The position numbers and the translations under genes were made by a program. A stretch of DNA of 45,495 bases. It comes from Bacteroidales bacterium. Lineage in GTDB: Bacteria; Bacteroidota; Bacteroidia; Bacteroidales; UBA932. Below the pieces are notes generated by a model. The model had not been told where the DNA came from. It saw nothing but the letters and a program-made list of their open reading frames with translations, and did not search any database. Location of the stretch: contig JAFRVZ010000075.1 in NCBI GenBank assembly GCA_017438265.1, positions 1-45,495 of the forward strand, in the 5' to 3' direction. Positions 44,266 through 45,495 of the stretch are shown here, piece by piece; position 1 is the first letter of the stretch; each line of letters begins with the position of its first letter.

Positions 44266-44721
44266 CTAGTCGCCCCGGCGCTCGGCAAGCTTGATGGCGG
44301 GATTCAGCTGGCGGAGATGCTCCACGATATGGTCGGCATGCTCCCGGTCGAGGATTACGTCCACATACTGGACTCCCCGTTCGTAGATGCTCAGGTATTT
44401 CAGCCGGCCCCGTTTCGTCATGCAATACGTAATGGATTCGATGTTGTCGATGCGGACCGGATGCTTCCGGTTCTCGGAAAAGAGGACGGTCCGCTTCCCG
44501 TCGTCCACCGTGCACGTATTCAGCCGCCGGATCAGGAAGTAGCCCAGCCAATAGGAAACCACGGCAAGAGCCAGGAGACCATAAAGGGGCCCGGGCTTTT
44601 CATCCACGTGTGGAATATTCAGGATAAAAACGACGACGAGCGTCACGGAGACGGCCAGGAGAATCAGTGCGAACAGCCAGCGTGTCCGGTTGTTCGGCGT
44701 ACTATGATAGACAGTTTTCAT
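44266..44721 (-). CDS. Small membrane protein with PH-like cytoplasmic domain
   Basis: Not recognised as a known family (151 aa). Two membrane helices lie at about residues 14-34 and 46-63 (WLFALILLAVSVTLVVVFIL and LYGLLALAVVSYWLGYFLI). After them comes a soluble domain of about 85 residues with alternating strands (NTCTVDDGKRTVLFSENRK, YLSIYERGVQYVDVIL) and a final helix (EHADHIVEHLRQLNPAIKLA), like bacterial PH domains. The sequence ADHIVEHLRQLNP closes it. It is convergent with the beta-helix gene and next to an rRNA operon terminator. No promoter motif was identified with confidence. Confidence 0.72.
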   Translation of the reverse strand: MKTVYHSTPNNRTRWLFALILLAVSVTLVVVFILNIPHVDEKPGPLYGLLALAVVSYWLGYFLIRRLNTCTVDDGKRTVLFSENRKHPVRIDNIESITYCMTKRGRLKYLSIYERGVQYVDVILDREHADHIVEHLRQLNPAIKLAERRGD

Positions 44722-44838
44722 ATTTTAAGATGATTGGTCTACCGCCCAATATAACAATAAAAAAAAACCACACCAAAAGATTTCCACCGCCCCCGCTAGC
44801 GGCAGACGCCCGAGCAGGGCAGGCATAACGAGCGGAGC

Positions 44839-44968
44839 GGGAGGTATTGTTTTTCGGAAACCTGTGGCCGCCCACGGCCGCATGAGTGGGAGGGGCCCGC
44901 AAGCACAGCGCAGCGGGAGGGACGAGCTGTCGAAGACAGCGAAGGGTTTCCGCAAAACAATACCTCCC
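44839..44968. repeat. 130 bp inverted-repeat element between membrane gene and rRNA operon
   Basis: Outer arms 44839-44862 and 44945-44968 are reverse complements over 24 bp with one mismatch (left begins GGGAGGTATTGTTTT). Inside are smaller hairpins: GGCCGCCCACGGCC (44866-44879) and GCTGTCGAAGACAGC, plus direct repeats of the kind AGCGGAGCGGGAGG / AGCGCAGCGGGAGG. The 306 bp gap 44722-45027 holds no convincing gene. It may be a miniature mobile element or a structured RNA. Confidence 0.75.
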
Positions 44969-44981
44969 GGAAGCGACGAAC

Positions 44982-45021
44982 AAAAAAATAGCCAGACTGA
45001 TTATTTATCAATCTGGCTATT
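44982..45021 (-). terminator. Rho-independent terminator of the rRNA operon
   Basis: On the minus strand the stem AATAGCCAGATTGAT pairs with ATCAGTCTGGCTATT across a 5-nt loop with one G-T or A-C mismatch, followed by TTTTTTT. It starts a few bases after the 5S rRNA. Confidence 0.9.
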
Positions 45022-45027
45022 AAGTAA

Positions 45028-45142
<115 letters not shown>

Positions 45143-45194
45143 ATATTTCTGAGAGAGATATCCTTCGGCAATACATAGCCGAAAATTACGCTAT

Positions 45195-45495
<301 letters not shown>

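Noticed and set aside
44702-45011. Short overlapping frames between the membrane-protein gene and 5S rRNA
   Set aside because: They lie in the inverted-repeat element and the rRNA terminator; the translated sequences follow the repeat structure and have no start context.

Overview
The window looks like chromosomal DNA of a GC-rich member of the Bacteroidales. Coding regions are strongly GC-rich, while the short intergenic gaps are AT-rich. Several gaps carry the Bacteroidota -7 promoter element TAnnTTTG. There is a SusC/SusD pair, a long-form Rnf cluster in the order BCDGEA, and an F-type ATPase operon in the order D-C-B-E-F-H-A-G with a signal-peptide-bearing AtpB and a short AtpC, all typical of the phylum. 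Alistipes-like or Cryptobacteroides-like lineages would fit the base composition; that is inference only. Almost every gene is on the minus strand. The exceptions are alaS, the lptG-fmt gene and one beta-helix lipoprotein gene.

Layout. Positions 1-2150 hold the two subunits of an Nfn-type NADH-dependent ferredoxin:NADP oxidoreductase; the large subunit is cut by the window edge. A 210 bp gap follows with two tandem hairpin repeats, then a secreted M16 zinc peptidase (2362-5172). From 18816 down to 5328 runs an almost gapless minus-strand gene train: two membrane-anchored M23 peptidases, a MerR regulator, a Nif3-like protein, a coiled-coil zinc-ribbon protein, DnaB, RseC, RnfB-C-D-G-E-A, and four secreted or membrane proteins (TM2, LolA-like and two TPR proteins) whose reading frames overlap. 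Divergent from this train are alaS and a single reading frame that fuses an LptF/LptG permease to methionyl-tRNA formyltransferase (18898-23970).

A Sus-type outer-membrane uptake cluster (SusC, SusD and a large lipoprotein, 24039-31071) follows, with an S41 protease lipoprotein upstream that has a near-copy of the SusC leader sequence. The ATP synthase operon (32969-39471) has an in-frame TAG in atpA. Next comes a five-gene locus (39624-44226): a DUF2490 outer-membrane barrel, DUF4956, a VTC-type polyphosphate polymerase-like protein, a YD-repeat protein and a divergent beta-helix lipoprotein. The window ends with a small membrane protein, a 130 bp inverted-repeat element, and the 3' end of an rRNA operon (terminator, 5S, partial 23S).

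Bioenergetics: Nfn links NAD(H), NADP(H) and ferredoxin; Rnf oxidises ferredoxin and pumps ions; the F-ATPase uses the gradient. Three parts of this circuit lie within 40 kb. The most unusual items are the LptG-Fmt fusion with an interspersed repeat inside its coding sequence, the amber codon in atpA, the overlapping TM2/LolA/TPR gene set, the VTC-DUF4956-beta-helix locus, and the structured repeats at 2182-2348 and 44839-44968.
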